Shown piece after piece: positions 11,805 through 24,322 of a DNA stretch of 64,000 nucleotides (positions within the stretch are counted from its first letter, which is position 1; every line of letters starts with the position of its first letter). Below the pieces are notes generated by a model. That model saw only the letters and a program-made list of their open reading frames with translations, was not told where the DNA came from and searched no databases. The DNA comes from Pardosa pseudoannulata (Eukaryota > Arthropoda > Arachnida > Araneae > Lycosidae). The stretch is taken from positions 155,052,596 to 155,116,595 of the forward strand of contig CM063510.1 of assembly GCA_032207245.1 (NCBI GenBank), written 5' to 3'. A program made the translations under genes and the position numbers.

Positions 11805-12265
11805 TAGAAGCACCAAGGAGGCTAACATTCCTCCCAAACAAAGTGGGTCCTTGTTATTTAGAAGCCGGAACCAAACAGAAGACCCCAAACTTTGCCTGCC
11901 ACTTCTGGAGTTATAGTGGGCAAATGATGGCCAATTGGTTAGGGTGCTGGCCTTTTGTACTGGAGTTCGTGGGTAGAATCCGACACTGGCGTGAATGTTC
12001 GTAGACGTTCGGAATCAGCTTTAAGCTGTAGGTCCCAGTCTCATTAGCCCTCATGTTGCAAAAAGTAGACCATAGCACTTCAAAACCAAAGCAAAGCAAA
12101 GTCTAGAGGTATAATTTGGGGGCTTGGAGAAGATTGCAATCATGCACCTATATTACATTTGTAGCTGCTATTAACGAACATGGCAAATTTTGGGGCAGCT
12201 GAACACCTTAACTTGCAATCCTCTGGTTATGAGATTACTACTTTTGCTGACTGAGCTACTGTGGC
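11805..12265 (-). mobile_element. tRNA-derived SINE (family S2), split by an S1 SINE
   Basis: The minus-strand head reads TAGCTCAGTCAGCAAAAG (box A) near 12250, with a worn box B. The body matches the copies at 9560-9905 and 49385-50290. The plus-strand S1 SINE 11916-12101 is inserted in the body. Confidence 0.75.
11916..12101 (+). mobile_element. tRNA-derived SINE S1 inside S2
   Basis: It matches the 4783 copy from GATGGCCAATTGGTTAGGG through CATGTTGCAAAAAGTAGACC to an AAGC/AACC tail. Flanks TCTGGAGTTATA (11904-11915) and TCTAGAGGTATA (12102-12113) are an aged 12-bp duplication with two differences. Box B is disturbed by a short insertion. Confidence 0.88.
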
Positions 12266-14883
12266 TCTATTCCATTACTAATGGTGTTATTATTTGGAAA
12301 AATATTTAACATTTATGTAACATAAGTAAAATTTTTATTTGTAAATACATTTGTTTTCTTTCAATGATCTGGTCAAAACTTAGGTATTTTTCCATTAGTT
12401 CATGCAAAGATAAATCATCATTTTTTTTAAAGATTTCTTAGTTTAATGAAATTTAAATGAAATATTATTCATTATATGATAATGAGCTATTGTATGTTTG
12501 AAATTGTTTATACTGTTAGTTTAATATAATCTAAAAACTAATTTGAATTTTGAAATACACATAACCTTCATATGGGAACCTTAATTTATTAAAATCAAAG
12601 GGGCAGGGTGTGAAGTCGCTAGTAGTATAATAGCATAACTTATAACTAATTTAAAATGATACTACAGTTATTCCTAAACATATGTACACTATCTTATTTG
12701 AATAATAGATTTATATAAAAGCAGTTTAAAGCACTCATTTGTGTGATTGTATTGAAGCTACAACATCTCCCTGTTCTAAAAAAAAAAATTAACTTTCTTT
12801 AGAATTTTTAAAATATTTAGGATGCATTTTGTACAGTTGCAAATAAACTTTTTAAATACACATTATTCATTGAATTAAAAAAATACTTAAAAAATGAAAG
12901 CTTTATTTAGAGATATAAAAATAATTTGCAGAAATACAAAATATTTTATTATTTGAATATTAAATGCACAATACTTATTAACTAACATAGAAATAATAAA
13001 TTTAACATTATACTGATTATGTCTCTCAAACTTTTGTTGAATTTTGTACATTGGTTACAACAGTGATTAACAAAATAAATTCTCATTAAAGTAACCAACA
13101 ACAAAACTTTACATTAAATCTTTGATTTATATAATTGCTCTATCCTGAAATTATGAGAAAATCAGCAATTAAAATAGTAGTATAAAATTAACAAAGATAT
13201 TAAGGTATATCTCACAGAAATAAAATTTAGAGAACAGAGAACATTCAAAATTCACTCCATTTTCAAAGAAAAAAGTTTAAATGAATATTATGCAAACATT
13301 TTCATAGTTTAGAACATAAAACTATCTAAACATAATGAATAATGATTAGAAAGCAAAATGACTGCATAATCACAGCAACACTAGGTATATAGAACCGAAT
13401 GGTGACTTTGTCATAAAACTTTAAACTAATAACAATAAAATTACAAAATTGTGTGCCTTTTAACAATTAAGTCATATCATAAAAAGTTCAGCTTACAAAA
13501 CAATCTATAAGAATCGAATCTCTATTTGGAATATTATCTATTAGGTTTTCTCGAAAAATTTACTTCTTATTAAGTGCAAGTAAAACTACTTTAGTTGATG
13601 TGTAACTACAGTAATAAAATAAATATTTGTAAATCAATAGTGTCTTATATTTATAAAAATGCATTACAAAGGGAGGTTCAAATTAAGCATTTATATATAT
13701 TGCCCTTTGTGTTTAATAAACTCAATAGAAAAAAATCTCAGAGACCTCATGAGGATATTGCACTATGGCCTCAAATTAATTTTCAGAGAAAAAGACTAGT
13801 ACTAAATTAGGTAATTTAATTTAATTACAATAATGTAACAAGATATAAACTTTATTTTAAAGAACCAGACGATGGGCAAGTTAACTACAAATTAAAGTGA
13901 TTACACTACATTATTACTATAAAATTACACTAAATACAAGGAGTATGCAGATAACAAAAAGACAAGCAGGTATATGCTAGTCATATCTTTTTATAACTCC
14001 TTAAACAAATGTGTCCTTTTAAAATAAGTGTTTGGCAGTGTAAATATTTCTGGACAATATGGTAATACAGAGGATTGTTAGCTTATTACCCTTTACATCT
14101 TTTTGGGGAAAACAATCCATTAACTGAAAAATGAGTGAATCAACTAGAAAATGCTCAGATGGATGAAAGAAATATGGTAGATATTCAAAATTAAGTAGCT
14201 AAGTATATATACACTTGCGTGTGTGCTGGTATGAGCATATATATGTACTAATATACTTGCTTTAATTTTTTTAATGTCTGTGTGTATATGTAAATATGTG
14301 ACTCGTAAAAATATTCTTAACCAATTACATTGATGAAATGGGAGAAATAACCCATGTTTTTAAATTGCCAGGGCTTGTTTAGCAGTGTAATTCAGATGCA
14401 GTCATCATGGTGTGAAAGGCTCTGCATGAGAATCCAATACCAAGCAAATTACTTATTCAAAATTCTTTATTTACATGTTAATGGAGAACTCACAGATGAG
14501 TCTTAGACTGACAAAAGATAAATGTGCCACTGTTTCATCAGTAAATAATTTGTCTTAAGAAAAGATAATCAAATGGACAACTTCTCATGCAAAAGAGTTT
14601 TAGATCAGCATTTACTTTGTGGCTTATTAATGGTGATATTGCAAAAAGCAGAATTTAAATTGTAAAGATATCTTGTTTTTCTTGGGAGAATGGACAGCTG
14701 GGTGAGAGAAGAAAAAGAAAGGGTCACACATAACACATTTTAATACAATCAAAAGTTTAGGGAAGCATGAAAGGAATGCCAATATCAATAATACATATCC
14801 TTGACTTATTTTGCATGGCTGGGAAACTTAACTAGAATTTAGATGTGAAGAATTTTGAACTTAAGGGAAATTTTTCGATTGTT

Positions 14884-14920
<37 letters not shown>

Positions 14921-15321
14921 CATATACACTGCTCAGATTAGTACATTCCTGTCATTTGAAGCAAACTTCTTTAAGCAAACAGAACAAATTCCTCAAGCAA
15001 GTTCTCCTATAACAGTAATCCCCAAGTTATTTGCTGAATTATGGAAAAAAAATTAATCAATTTCAACCTTTATAGATTAATGTAACAAATTATACATATA
15101 TACAGAATAGAATTAGAAAATTAAAAACATAAGTAAAAAAATTCTAGGAAAGGTACTAAAACCATTCTTAACTGAATCAATTATCCCCCGACACTCAATA
15201 ACAATACCGTCGACAGGATGTGGATGATGAAGATTATGCCTACCAGACATAACAAGTCACAACACAACTCAATAATACAATGCATCTGACTAAAGTTAAA
15301 CTAAAGCTAAAACTCAGATCT
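12266..15321. other. Three kilobases of AT-rich DNA without a recognised gene
   Basis: No domain-bearing frame is seen on either strand. It contains a CA/TA microsatellite at about 14885-14922. The 71-codon frame at 13595 shows no motif. The segment could hold untranslated or intronic sequence of the minus-strand MIER-like gene, but nothing proves it. Confidence 0.4.
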
Positions 15322-16130
15322 GCAGACCTGCCAACCCATAAAAGTCCAAAACCCTACAATAACTTATATTTAGTGACTGATAAAATAAACTCATACCAAT
15401 AAAAGATGGCATAAAAGGTAAATTATACAATATTCAATTTCTATATAAGGTTAATTTTGTACCATGTCCAAGAAATCAGAATACTAAAGTAGTAAAAGAA
15501 AAAAAACCCAATGAAATGCTATCAAACAATGATAATGACATTAAAGAAAATTTATTTAATGACAAAATTAAAAATTTAAATTATTTACAATTGATTGTTT
15601 TATATTACATTTACTATAGCACATTTTGTTTTCTTTGAAAAATTAGAATCAAATGTTTGTTTTGAACATGGTCTCTGTTGCCTCAATTTGTAAATCAATT
15701 TCCCAAGCGTTTCATTTGTTATTGATAAACGAAAATGTGGCTATTTTTGTGACATAGATAAAATTTTATTGACACACTGCATTACTATGAGGAATCGTTA
15801 AAATTAATAACAAGAAATCCAAGAACTTCTTATATTTAAAATTAGCCATTATTGTTCTTTATTTGTTCAATCAAATTTCATTGGATATTGACTGTTCTTA
15901 TTCAAGAATTGGGGTAGGGATTCCTTCTTGTTGGAGAGTCCAAACTTCTGATTGCATTGATGCTATAGCTGTAATTTGGCAGAACAGTAGAAAAATTTCA
16001 AAATGCAACGAAAGTTAACGTTTCCCCTCAAAAATCCAACAATTGGTATGTTTGTCTCAATATTTTTTTTTTTTTTAGAAAAAAAAAAAAAAGCACTGCT
16101 GCATTAAACCCAGAGAATTCGTAGGTCTGC
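15322..16130. mobile_element. MITE-like repeat R, copy 1
   Basis: Ends are GCAGACCTGCC and the complement of GTAGGTCTGC. The interior (ATACAATATTCAATTTCTAT, TTCTGATTGCATT, TTTGGCAGAAC and so on) recurs in the same order at 16575-17050 and 19229-21055. Non-coding, with a long A/T homopolymer near its end. Confidence 0.7.
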
Positions 16131-16574
16131 AAAATTCTGACTGAACTCCCTAATTATCCAAGGGATTTCAAAACCTTTGTGCACAGGCAAAACTTCTGTA
16201 CTTTCCCCATTTCAATCCTTTCTCTGAAATGTTCATTTATATTCTAGGTCTTACTATAATCTGAAAATCAGTATCAAAAATGTTTTTATAAAGCCCTGGT
16301 GAACATTTCAAGAACAAAAATGAATGAATGCTCCAAGACATTAATTTTTAGCCTTCAGAGAAAGTTTGTACATTTGCATATCTTTTCTATTCTATACTGT
16401 AAATTGTACAACAAGTCCCCTTGTGATGAAAACGCATCAATCCTTCAAGAACCCTAATAGAGAAAAATGTTTGCTGAAATACTGTTGACATCTTAAATGA
16501 GTGTCACCAATATCAACCCAATTTGCCTGCTCCTCACAGGACTGTATAATTATATATACACACACACAAAATAT

Positions 16575-17050
16575 ACAGACCTGATAAGTCCAAAGTCCCA
16601 CAATAACTTAAGTTTATGAATTAATATAATGACCTTATACCATACTAATAAGCCAAATTATATAATATTCAATTTTTATAAATAGCTAAAATCCTCTTCA
16701 CTTTCTGCATTACTATACATAATTAAAAAAATTAATAACATGAAATCTGAGGTTAAAAAATATCCATAAATGATCTTTATTTGTCCATTCAAATTCCACT
16801 GGGTATTGACACATTCTCAATTGCAGTAATAATTTCTTATTGGCAGACTGTAAAATTATGGTTGCAGTCTGATTGCATTGGCACTATTAGTCCAAATTTG
16901 GCGGAACCATAGAAAAATTTCATTTGTCACAAATAAAAATTTTAATGTTTACACCTTAGTAAATCTGACTATTTGTACATTTACATGGGAATCCAGAAAA
17001 TAGTCAAAACTTTGGTATTGTTAGGTTAAAATCAGAGAGTTGGCATAAGC
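16575..17050. mobile_element. MITE-like repeat R, copy 2 (shortened)
   Basis: It begins ACAGACCTGATAAGTCC and follows copy 1, but lacks about 300 bp. It ends near AGAGAGTTGGC, close to the reverse complement of the CCTGCCAAC-type start. Non-coding. Confidence 0.65.
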
Positions 17051-17686
17051 ACTAAAAACGAAGGCAAGAGTTAAATTTATAGAATTGCAATAACCATGAA
17101 AACATGTAACCAGTAATAACAGAATTTTTTGATAATTCTGTTTGAAACAAATGACATTAACTTCTTTAAAATAATGAACATGCAGTTGAAATTAATAACA
17201 ATAGTAACAAATAACAGATAATCAATAAGATATTGATGCCCAGAGATAAAATGAAAACAAAACTATTACAATAATAAGTTTATTCACTCATTTTATTAAA
17301 AAATAAATAACAATCCCTTTCCATTTAAATTAGCAAACAAAAAAGATAAACACATATAGAAAAAAAAATCATCTATTCTTATTCATTCATTTACAATGTG
17401 TTTATAAAGACCTATGAAGGGTAATTCATTATCAACTTACGGCATTTTTAAGAGGCCTAAGTATATTTTAGCACAAATATTTACCACTGAATCATACAAA
17501 TTTTGTGTTAGAATTAATTTAAGAAATATGATTAAAAGTGCATATTGCTATTACATCAACTGTATCTATGAAAGTGGCTTGTGTAACAAAACAGTAGATT
17601 GTGGTGTTCCAAATAAACATCTGTAAAAGTAGGATCAAAAAAAGGTAAAGGTCACATTCCTGAAATCATCATTTGACTGTTTGAAT
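17051..17686. other. AT-rich sequence with a SINE-tail trace
   Basis: No gene recognised. AACAAAACAGTAGATTGTGG near 17587 resembles the 3' part of the S1 SINE variant at 30358. The open frame at 17414 is not a known protein. Confidence 0.4.
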
Positions 17687-17690
17687 TTAA

Positions 17691-18457
17691 GGTATCCGTC
17701 TACATACAAAACGCAATTTTTGGCCCAAAATCATAATTTTTTTTAAAGAGCATTTTTTGGACAAAACTTTTTTAATTTTCATGAAGATTAGTACAAACAT
17801 TTTTCTAGTATTTTTAATAATTAGCAACTCGGCAATTAGAAAGTTTTGAAGCAAGATAGTGTGGTGAATTCTAAACGTGTAATTTAATTTTTTAATAGTT
17901 AAAGTTGCTTTCATAAACTTCAAATGCATTTTTTGCAGAACGGTATTTTTAATAAAATGCTGAAACTTGAAATGTGATTTCTCAAAACGTTCTTTAAATA
18001 TTTTGTTGAAAATTATTAGGAATGCTTTTGACAGTATTTACTAGTAAATGACCTAAAAGTTTTAAATTTGTATAATTTTTAATGATGTTACACTTATAAT
18101 TAGATATAAAGGTAATGAAAATTCGTTAAAAATTTTGAAGGACTTTGTAGGACCAAAATTTTTTACCAAATGCAAATTAAGCAAAGATTTTAGGTGATTC
18201 ACTAGTCCAGTATATAAGAAATGTGTTGCATCAAAAAATATTGAAATAATTTATTAAAAAATTAGACCTTTTGAAAAAAAACAATTTTTTTTTACTAAAT
18301 TTTATTCATTCATTAGAAATTTTATATAAACTTCTCTTGGAATAAATTTTTTAAGTGCAATTCTCTTTGATAATATAAAAAATAAATCTAAAAATGTAAA
18401 AACATGAACTAGTTTCTACGTTTAAAGAAAAAAGTTCTCCAAATGTAGACCCATACC
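17691..18457. mobile_element. TTAA-flanked element with GGTATCCGTCTACAT ends
   Basis: TTAA lies on both sides (17687-17690 and 18458-18461). Left end GGTATCCGTCTACAT and inverted right end GGTATGGGTCTACAT match at 13 of 15 positions. The interior is AT-rich with no recognisable transposase. The family is uncertain; the TTAA may be target duplication or part of the terminus. Confidence 0.65.
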
Positions 18458-18461
18458 TTAA

Positions 18462-19228
18462 GTTATGAGCACACATTTTTCATAACTGTCTGCCAATCAG
18501 TAATGGTTAGAAAAATCAAATAGCTTACATACAGAGTTAAATTTTGTAAGAAGTTTAAAAAATCTACAAACATATTCTTAAAATGATTAAATTAACAAAT
18601 TCAATATTCTGAACAATATTCTTTGTATGACATTTGACTTTAAATCAGACAAAAATTTTTTAATGATATTTATGTTTTATTGTAAAGTCTCATTCGTTTG
18701 AGAATCAGCATTCAAGGCAACCAAGGACTAGCAAAACAGATAAATATATGAAACAAACTGGAAAACTAAAACAAAAAGAATTTGTCCTTTCTATAATTAC
18801 AGATCATTCATATTTTTACAGTAATGTTCTAAAGTGTTTGATAGAAGTACAACAAAAACGATCTCAACTTTGGCATGATGGGAACCTTAAATAAATACGA
18901 CTGCATCACCCCAAACCTCCTTAAAGACAATAGTTTTAAGCACATAACAATACGGTTGTTATACCTGCCCCAACACACACTTTACCAGTTATGCCCTGAA
19001 CTGGGCCTACTAACTGTGAGTTCCTCCAGGTAAATACCAGCGGTAAGGACAGATTACAAGTACTGAACTGCTCTACTTGGTTGACCTTTCTTAAAGTACC
19101 TAACATGCTGCAGGCACCACAAGCGAGTGACTGTAACAGAGTTGTGATCAGGAAGAGAATTTAGAATGCTGGATCTAGTTTCCAGTGATCTGAAATTGTT
19201 TCCAAATAGCTTAAAAAAAAAAAAAAAA
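18462..19228. other. Unassigned sequence
   Basis: No gene, SINE or transposon end recognised. 18890-19150 is less AT-rich than its surroundings, but no convincing open frame with splice sites was found. Confidence 0.4.
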
Positions 19229-19959
19229 CAGACCTGCCAATCCCAAAAAATCCAAAATTTTACAATAATTCATCATAGTTATTGGTTGAATTTATCCTGT
19301 AATGACCTTATACTATACTAATAAAATTTTTATAAAAAAAAAAGAGGCCTATTTATACAATATTCAATTTCTATATAAGGTCAATTTTGTACCATATTGA
19401 AGCAATCCCAAAACTACAAATAACTTTTTTAAATAATCAAAGAAAATTAGTTGAACTTTTCAAAGAAAATATTGTTATTAAACAAAGAAATGTAATTTAA
19501 TGACAACAATACCTATTTAAAATAATTACAACTGTTTCTTTTGTACAACATTTACTGTTAAAGATTTAGCTTTCTTTAAAAAATTAAAACTCAACGTTTG
19601 CTCAAAAAATGGTCCCTGTTGCCTTCATTTGCAACTCAAGTTTTTGATTGCTTTTAGTCAATTATGAACAAAAATGTGGCTATTTCTGTGACAACTAAAA
19701 ATTCATTTACACTTTGTATTGCTATGTGGGATAGTTAATGACATGAAATCTGACAGTTACTTAAATTTAAAACAACCACTGTTCTATGTCTAATCAATTG
19801 CCATTAGGTTTTATACATGCCCTTCAAGAATTGTGGTAGTGGTTATTTTGAGCTGCAGTAAATTCTGATTGCACTCTGGTTGTATCACATACTAATAGTC
19901 ATAATTTAGCAGAGCTGAAGAAAAGTTTCGTTGAAGCACAAACGGAAAAATTAATGATT

Positions 19960-20940
19960 GGTACAGGTGCGACACTCAAGCTCAGGCTTTTGTCGCCAAA
20001 TTTGGCAACTTTTTCGAGCATTTTGCCAGGCGATGTCTGTTTAGCTTTTACTAACCTGACTTTGGAGCTTTGTGGTGGTAACCCTGGTTCGTTCTTCAAG
20101 CCCCATTGGTACACATAACCACCCGGTGCCTTTTTGAATAATTTCTCAGGATTTTTCTAATTATACTGGATTTGTGTAGTTCGGATGTGCTTGAGTGGTG
20201 AGGTCACGAATCAGGTCGCACTTTTTTTTCAAAAATCTTTAGTTAATATATGTCGTCATGCACCACATGGACTTTTCTTTATATTTCTTTAGTCTTTTAG
20301 CTTATACTCCTTTTTGAATATTTTCTAGATAGCTCTTTGCAGTTTAGCTTTAGTAGTTCAGACTTTCATGCTTGCGTGATGAGAATGCTGGTCAGGTTTT
20401 ACCATTTTTTTTAAAATTATTTTTGTTAGTACTAGTATGCATTTACTGCAGACTGTTGAGCATACTTTCTTTTTTTAATATTTCATAAAATGTGTGTTAA
20501 AATGCATGTTTTTATGTATTTTTAGTTGTAACAATATGAGGGGTTACCCCCCTCACAAATTTTAAATTTGTATGCCCTCATTTCCTTTTTTTTAAATGTT
20601 TATTAAAATGTGTGTATGTTTTATTTATTTATTGTTGTAACAATATGGGGGTTCCCCTTCACAAATTTTAAATTTGTTTTAAATTTCTATTTCCGTGTGC
20701 TCAACAGTCTGCAGTAAATTTTTTTATCCATGTTTTTATTTTTGTTGATATTTCAGAAAATGCCATTTTTATGTATGGTTTCTTAAAAGCCACGTGGTGC
20801 CCTCCATGTTTTTTTCTTGGTGATCTTTCAGAAAATGCCATTTTTGTTTGGCAACTTTCGAAAATGGTTTTTTACCAAGATCACGAATAAAAAAAAAAAA
20901 AACATGGCGGCAGGAAGAGCGTAGACATTGCATCTGTTTC
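19960..20940. mobile_element. 981-bp insertion with 9-bp target duplication (MULE-like)
   Basis: TTAATGATT occurs on both sides (19951-19959 and 20941-20949). The ends share ACAG(G/A)TGC in inverted orientation (GGTACAGGTGCGA at left, complement of TTGCATCTGTTTC at right). A 9-bp duplication suggests a Mutator-like element, though TIRs are weak and no transposase is recognisable. It carries a nested MITE (20446-20714) and a direct repeat containing TTTCAGAAAATGCCATTTTT (about 20750 and 20825). Confidence 0.65.
20446..20714. mobile_element. 269-bp MITE with perfect 17-bp TIRs and TA duplication
   Basis: CTGCAGACTGTTGAGCA at 20446-20462 is perfectly inverted at 20698-20714, flanked by TA on both sides. 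This suits a Tc1/mariner-mobilised MITE. Inside, TTGTAACAATATG followed by CACAAATTTTAAATTTGT occurs twice (about 20526 and 20634). Confidence 0.85.
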
Positions 20941-21129
20941 TTAATGATTTCCCCCAACAAAAATTTGGCAATTTGTACATTTGTCCCAGAACCCCCTAAA
21001 AATTGCCAAAAATCCTGTACTGCTCGGTTAAACCTAAAGAACTGACAGGTGTGAAAAGAACGACTTCCAGAGTGCATTGGAAGAGTAGAAAAAAGTGATG
21101 GGGTTAACATATATAATCACAACAAGACC

Positions 21130-21132
<3 letters not shown>

Positions 21133-21161
<29 letters not shown>
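21133..21161. repeat. Poly-A tract
   Basis: About 29 consecutive A residues. It could be the tail of a retroposed sequence, but no retrotransposon body is recognised beside it. Confidence 0.7.
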
Positions 21162-21164
<3 letters not shown>

Positions 21165-22318
21165 GCAGTCAACATTAAGGAAGTTCAAACAAAATCTGCT
21201 CTTCCATCAAGTCTAGGAACTTTGCAATAGCACTTATAAAATATTGATGCAGTAAGTCAATAAAAAAATTACTTCACCATTCCTATATGACAGTGTTAAA
21301 AGAATAAATAACAAAAAGTTTAAAAGAATTATATCCTAAAAGATGATGTTGATATGTTACCATAAAACAAACAGTTGTTAGAGATCAAGGTTATTTTAAC
21401 AAAATCAAAACAATTCATGAAAGAAAGAGCAATAAGGCCAAAGTTTTTGCCAAGCAAGAAAATATTTGAAAATTACTTTAAGTATGTAATTTTTTTTTTT
21501 ATTTAAATCACTAAAAGACTTAGACACTTGATACATTTACTACAAGATGGTAACTATTCTTTAAATTTTTTAAGTTTCTTAAATAATGTTTTAACACTAA
21601 AAAACAAACAAATTAACTATTACAATAGTTATGCTGATAAATTACCTGTACAGTAACAATAAAAAATACAGTTTGCAATACAACATGTACCTTTAACAAT
21701 GCACAATCATACTTCAATAATTGAATAATGCAAAAGTAATAAATTGACTAATTTGAATAACATGTTTAAAAAATAACTTGATAATATTTTTAGACAGGAC
21801 ACAAAAATTTATAAATGTAAACTTGCAAAATAAATTTTTGTATTTAGTTTATTTCATTTAATAAACTTATACAACCGCACTAAAATGATTTCATTATATT
21901 TTTAAAATAAGTGTTACCTAAACATTTAAAATTTTATGAGTAAAGTATATTTTTCGGTAACCAACACAATCTACAGAAATATTCAGAAGTTTGATGGTTT
22001 CTGAAAAGGCACTTGGAAGAACAATATTATTTAACAATATACTAAAACATTTTTTATATTATTAAAACAAGGAAATCCTTTTAACATTAATATTTTTGTA
22101 CAGATGCTTGTAATTGCTATGAAATCTATTTAACTATAAAAATTTAATTATAATATTAAACTTAAAATTTAAAAATCTCCTGAACTTTACTACATCTAAG
22201 AAAGGATTCAAATTTCATTCAAAAACCCATTATAAAAGCAAAATGTTTAAAGTAACCTATAGCACTTTTAACAATTTTAGATTAACAAATGTTATATAGG
22301 AATATGTACTTAAAATAT
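21162..22318. other. AT-rich sequence without recognised features
   Basis: No domain-bearing frame or repeat end identified on either strand. Confidence 0.4.
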
Positions 22319-22326
22319 ATGAGTAA

Positions 22327-23288
22327 CAGGGTTGGCAAAAAACCCGGGTTTTTTCAGAAAAAACCCAACCCTGTGGGTTTTTGGACATTTTTCGGGTTTT
22401 ATCAGGGTTTTTACTATACTTTAATGGGTTTTAGATGCTTTTTTGGGGATTTGAAAACTATTCAGGTTTTTTTGTTATGTCAGGATATATAATTAATTGT
22501 ATGATTAAAATAAATTTAAAATGTTAATAACTTTTTAAAATTGAAAAATTTAAAAATCAATTTTAAATTATGCAGAAGAAATTTTTGTCTAAATTAAAGG
22601 AAATTTTGAAATCTTAAAATAAATTTTTTTCATATAAAATTTTTCTAACATCAAAATACTAGTTTTGAATGGCGATTATTTTATACTAAAAGTTGGCTTT
22701 GAAATAGTTGCATTTGAAGTTTTTTTCTTTTCAATAAACTGTATTAAATTATTGCTCTATATTTATTAACAGTATTGTGTTATTAAATCATATAGAAGAT
22801 ATTTTTTTAGTTAATTTGTAAGTTATATATGATAAGTAGCAGAATTAATTATATATATATTATCCCCATGTTTATTTATTTGCAGTTGTTACACATATTT
22901 TTTCCCAATTTTTCTTGTCCATTTTTTAATTAATTTTATCCCATGTAATACTTCAATATTCTTTTTTTTTTTCATCATACATTCTTATTAACTTTGTTTA
23001 ATTTAGATTTTATTGTATTTGTTATACAGATAACTATTTTCCCCTAAAAAGTTTTTGTTTTTTCTAGCAGTTTAGACCCCCTCAAATTAAACAAAATCTA
23101 GGATCATTGTCAAAGATGAAATATGTAATATATATTATAGATTTAATTCCATATATTTATTATTAGTTAAATATGTGGAATTTTAAATAAAGATTTTGAG
23201 AACCCAATTTTGAAAAAACTCACTTGGGTTTTTTTTTTGAAAAAAAACGCCCGGGTTTTTTCAGGTCGGGCAAATGAAGCCAACCCTG
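22327..23288. mobile_element. hAT MITE with CAGGGTTGGC termini
   Basis: CAGGGTTGGC at the left and its exact inverse GCCAACCCTG at the right. A perfect 8-bp duplication ATGAGTAA lies at 22319-22326 and 23289-23296. Both subterminal regions are rich in AAAACCC/GGGTTTT blocks, including palindromic CCCGGG-centred motifs. Non-coding; the 67-codon frame at 22289 is chance. Confidence 0.9.
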
Positions 23289-23671
23289 ATGAGTAATCAA
23301 CTACATATAAGAACAGTAATTAGCTACATATATTTGATACTGGCATGTAACAATATGATAAATTACTGTAAGTTGATAAACATAACATTTTTCCTAACCT
23401 TCAGCTAATTATAAACCACTGGTAAATTTTCTAATTATATAAACAGCTTTGACAGGAAATATCAACTGTAACATTAAAATTGAGCAAGTTCACTACGATG
23501 GCACACACCAGAATCATTTTTTGTTTGCTAATTTCAAAGAACTGAATAAATTCTCATAACAATTGATAAAAGAAACAGTACAACTTAACTTCTGTTATGT
23601 TTGACATATGCTCACAGAATCACATTATAGTTACTATTGCATACTGATTAACAGGAACATAAGGCATCCAC

Positions 23672-24322
23672 TTATATCACTTCAAGTAGTGGAAAAATAG
23701 GGTAAATTAACCTTTTCTCATCATTCAGTAACTGCTCTTTATCTAAAATTACATCTGCCGGATCCATGGATCGATTGCTTTTCCTCCTGGCTTTTTTCTT
23801 GTACTTGGACTGTCCGAAAATGCATTTGTCATTTATAAACGCGTCATATCGCTCTGATCTTTTCCAGAAGTAGTAAAATTTAACAACATCTTGAACACTT
23901 TTGGAAGGCACAACTTTGGTTACGAGTCTGAATTTTTTACCGTGGTACTGCAGAACCCTTTCGAAATGTCGACATTCCTCTTCTGACCAAATGTCTTCTT
24001 CGCTGACGGGCTCTGGAAGCAACTGCAGTCGCCTGAAGGCTTCGTCTGTGTCGTATTCGCACTGATGCAACAAATACAAGGCTTCCTCTTCACTCATCCG
24101 ACGACACTGCGAGGATTTTATTGATTTCAGATAGTTATCGACGACGGTTTCAGAAATTTCGGAAGGTTTCCACAACAGCTTATCGTTGTAGTCGGGTTCT
24201 ATCACGTCATCCTCGTTTTCGATTAAAGGTGGAATATCTGCTTGAAAATTAGGTCCAACTTTAATTTCATTTTCTTTATCACTCTTCCCGCTAGATAGAT
24301 AGTCGCTATTACGTTGAGCCAT
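23672..24322 (-). CDS. MIER-family ELM2-SANT corepressor protein, single exon
   Basis: 216 codons. An ELM2 domain starts near residue 19 (KVGPNFQADIPPL, then LLWKPSEI at about 49-56), followed by the helical segment EEALYLLHQCEYDTDEAFRRL (80-99). A SANT domain covers about 110-160 (WSEEECRHFE, then VKFYYFWKRSERYDAF). The SEEECRHFE and WKRSERYD signatures point to MIER rather than MTA or RCOR. MIER proteins bind HDAC1/2 through ELM2-SANT and repress transcription in the nucleus. The upstream region has CpG-containing, promoter-like sequence, so the ATG at 24322 is a credible start. It is shorter than vertebrate MIER1, lacking the long acidic N-terminus and C-terminal tail. Either it is a short or retroposed copy, or a donor at AAAAG/GTTAAT near residue 203 leads to later exons. 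Confidence 0.85.
   Translation of the reverse strand: MAQRNSDYLSSGKSDKENEIKVGPNFQADIPPLIENEDDVIEPDYNDKLLWKPSEISETVVDNYLKSIKSSQCRRMSEEEALYLLHQCEYDTDEAFRRLQLLPEPVSEEDIWSEEECRHFERVLQYHGKKFRLVTKVVPSKSVQDVVKFYYFWKRSERYDAFINDKCIFGQSKYKKKARRKSNRSMDPADVILDKEQLLNDEKRLIYPIFPLLEVI

Larger units (their letters stand above)
19229..21055. mobile_element. MITE-like repeat R, copy 3, split by an insertion
   Basis: It starts CAGACCTGCC and follows copy 1 to about 19950. It resumes after 20949 with TTTGTACATTTGTCCC and ends AAGAACTGACAGGTG. The interruption is 19960-20940. Confidence 0.7.

Noticed and set aside
20769..21110. 113-codon minus-strand frame
   Set aside because: It spans the junction of the 981-bp insertion and repeat R, and low-complexity runs create it.
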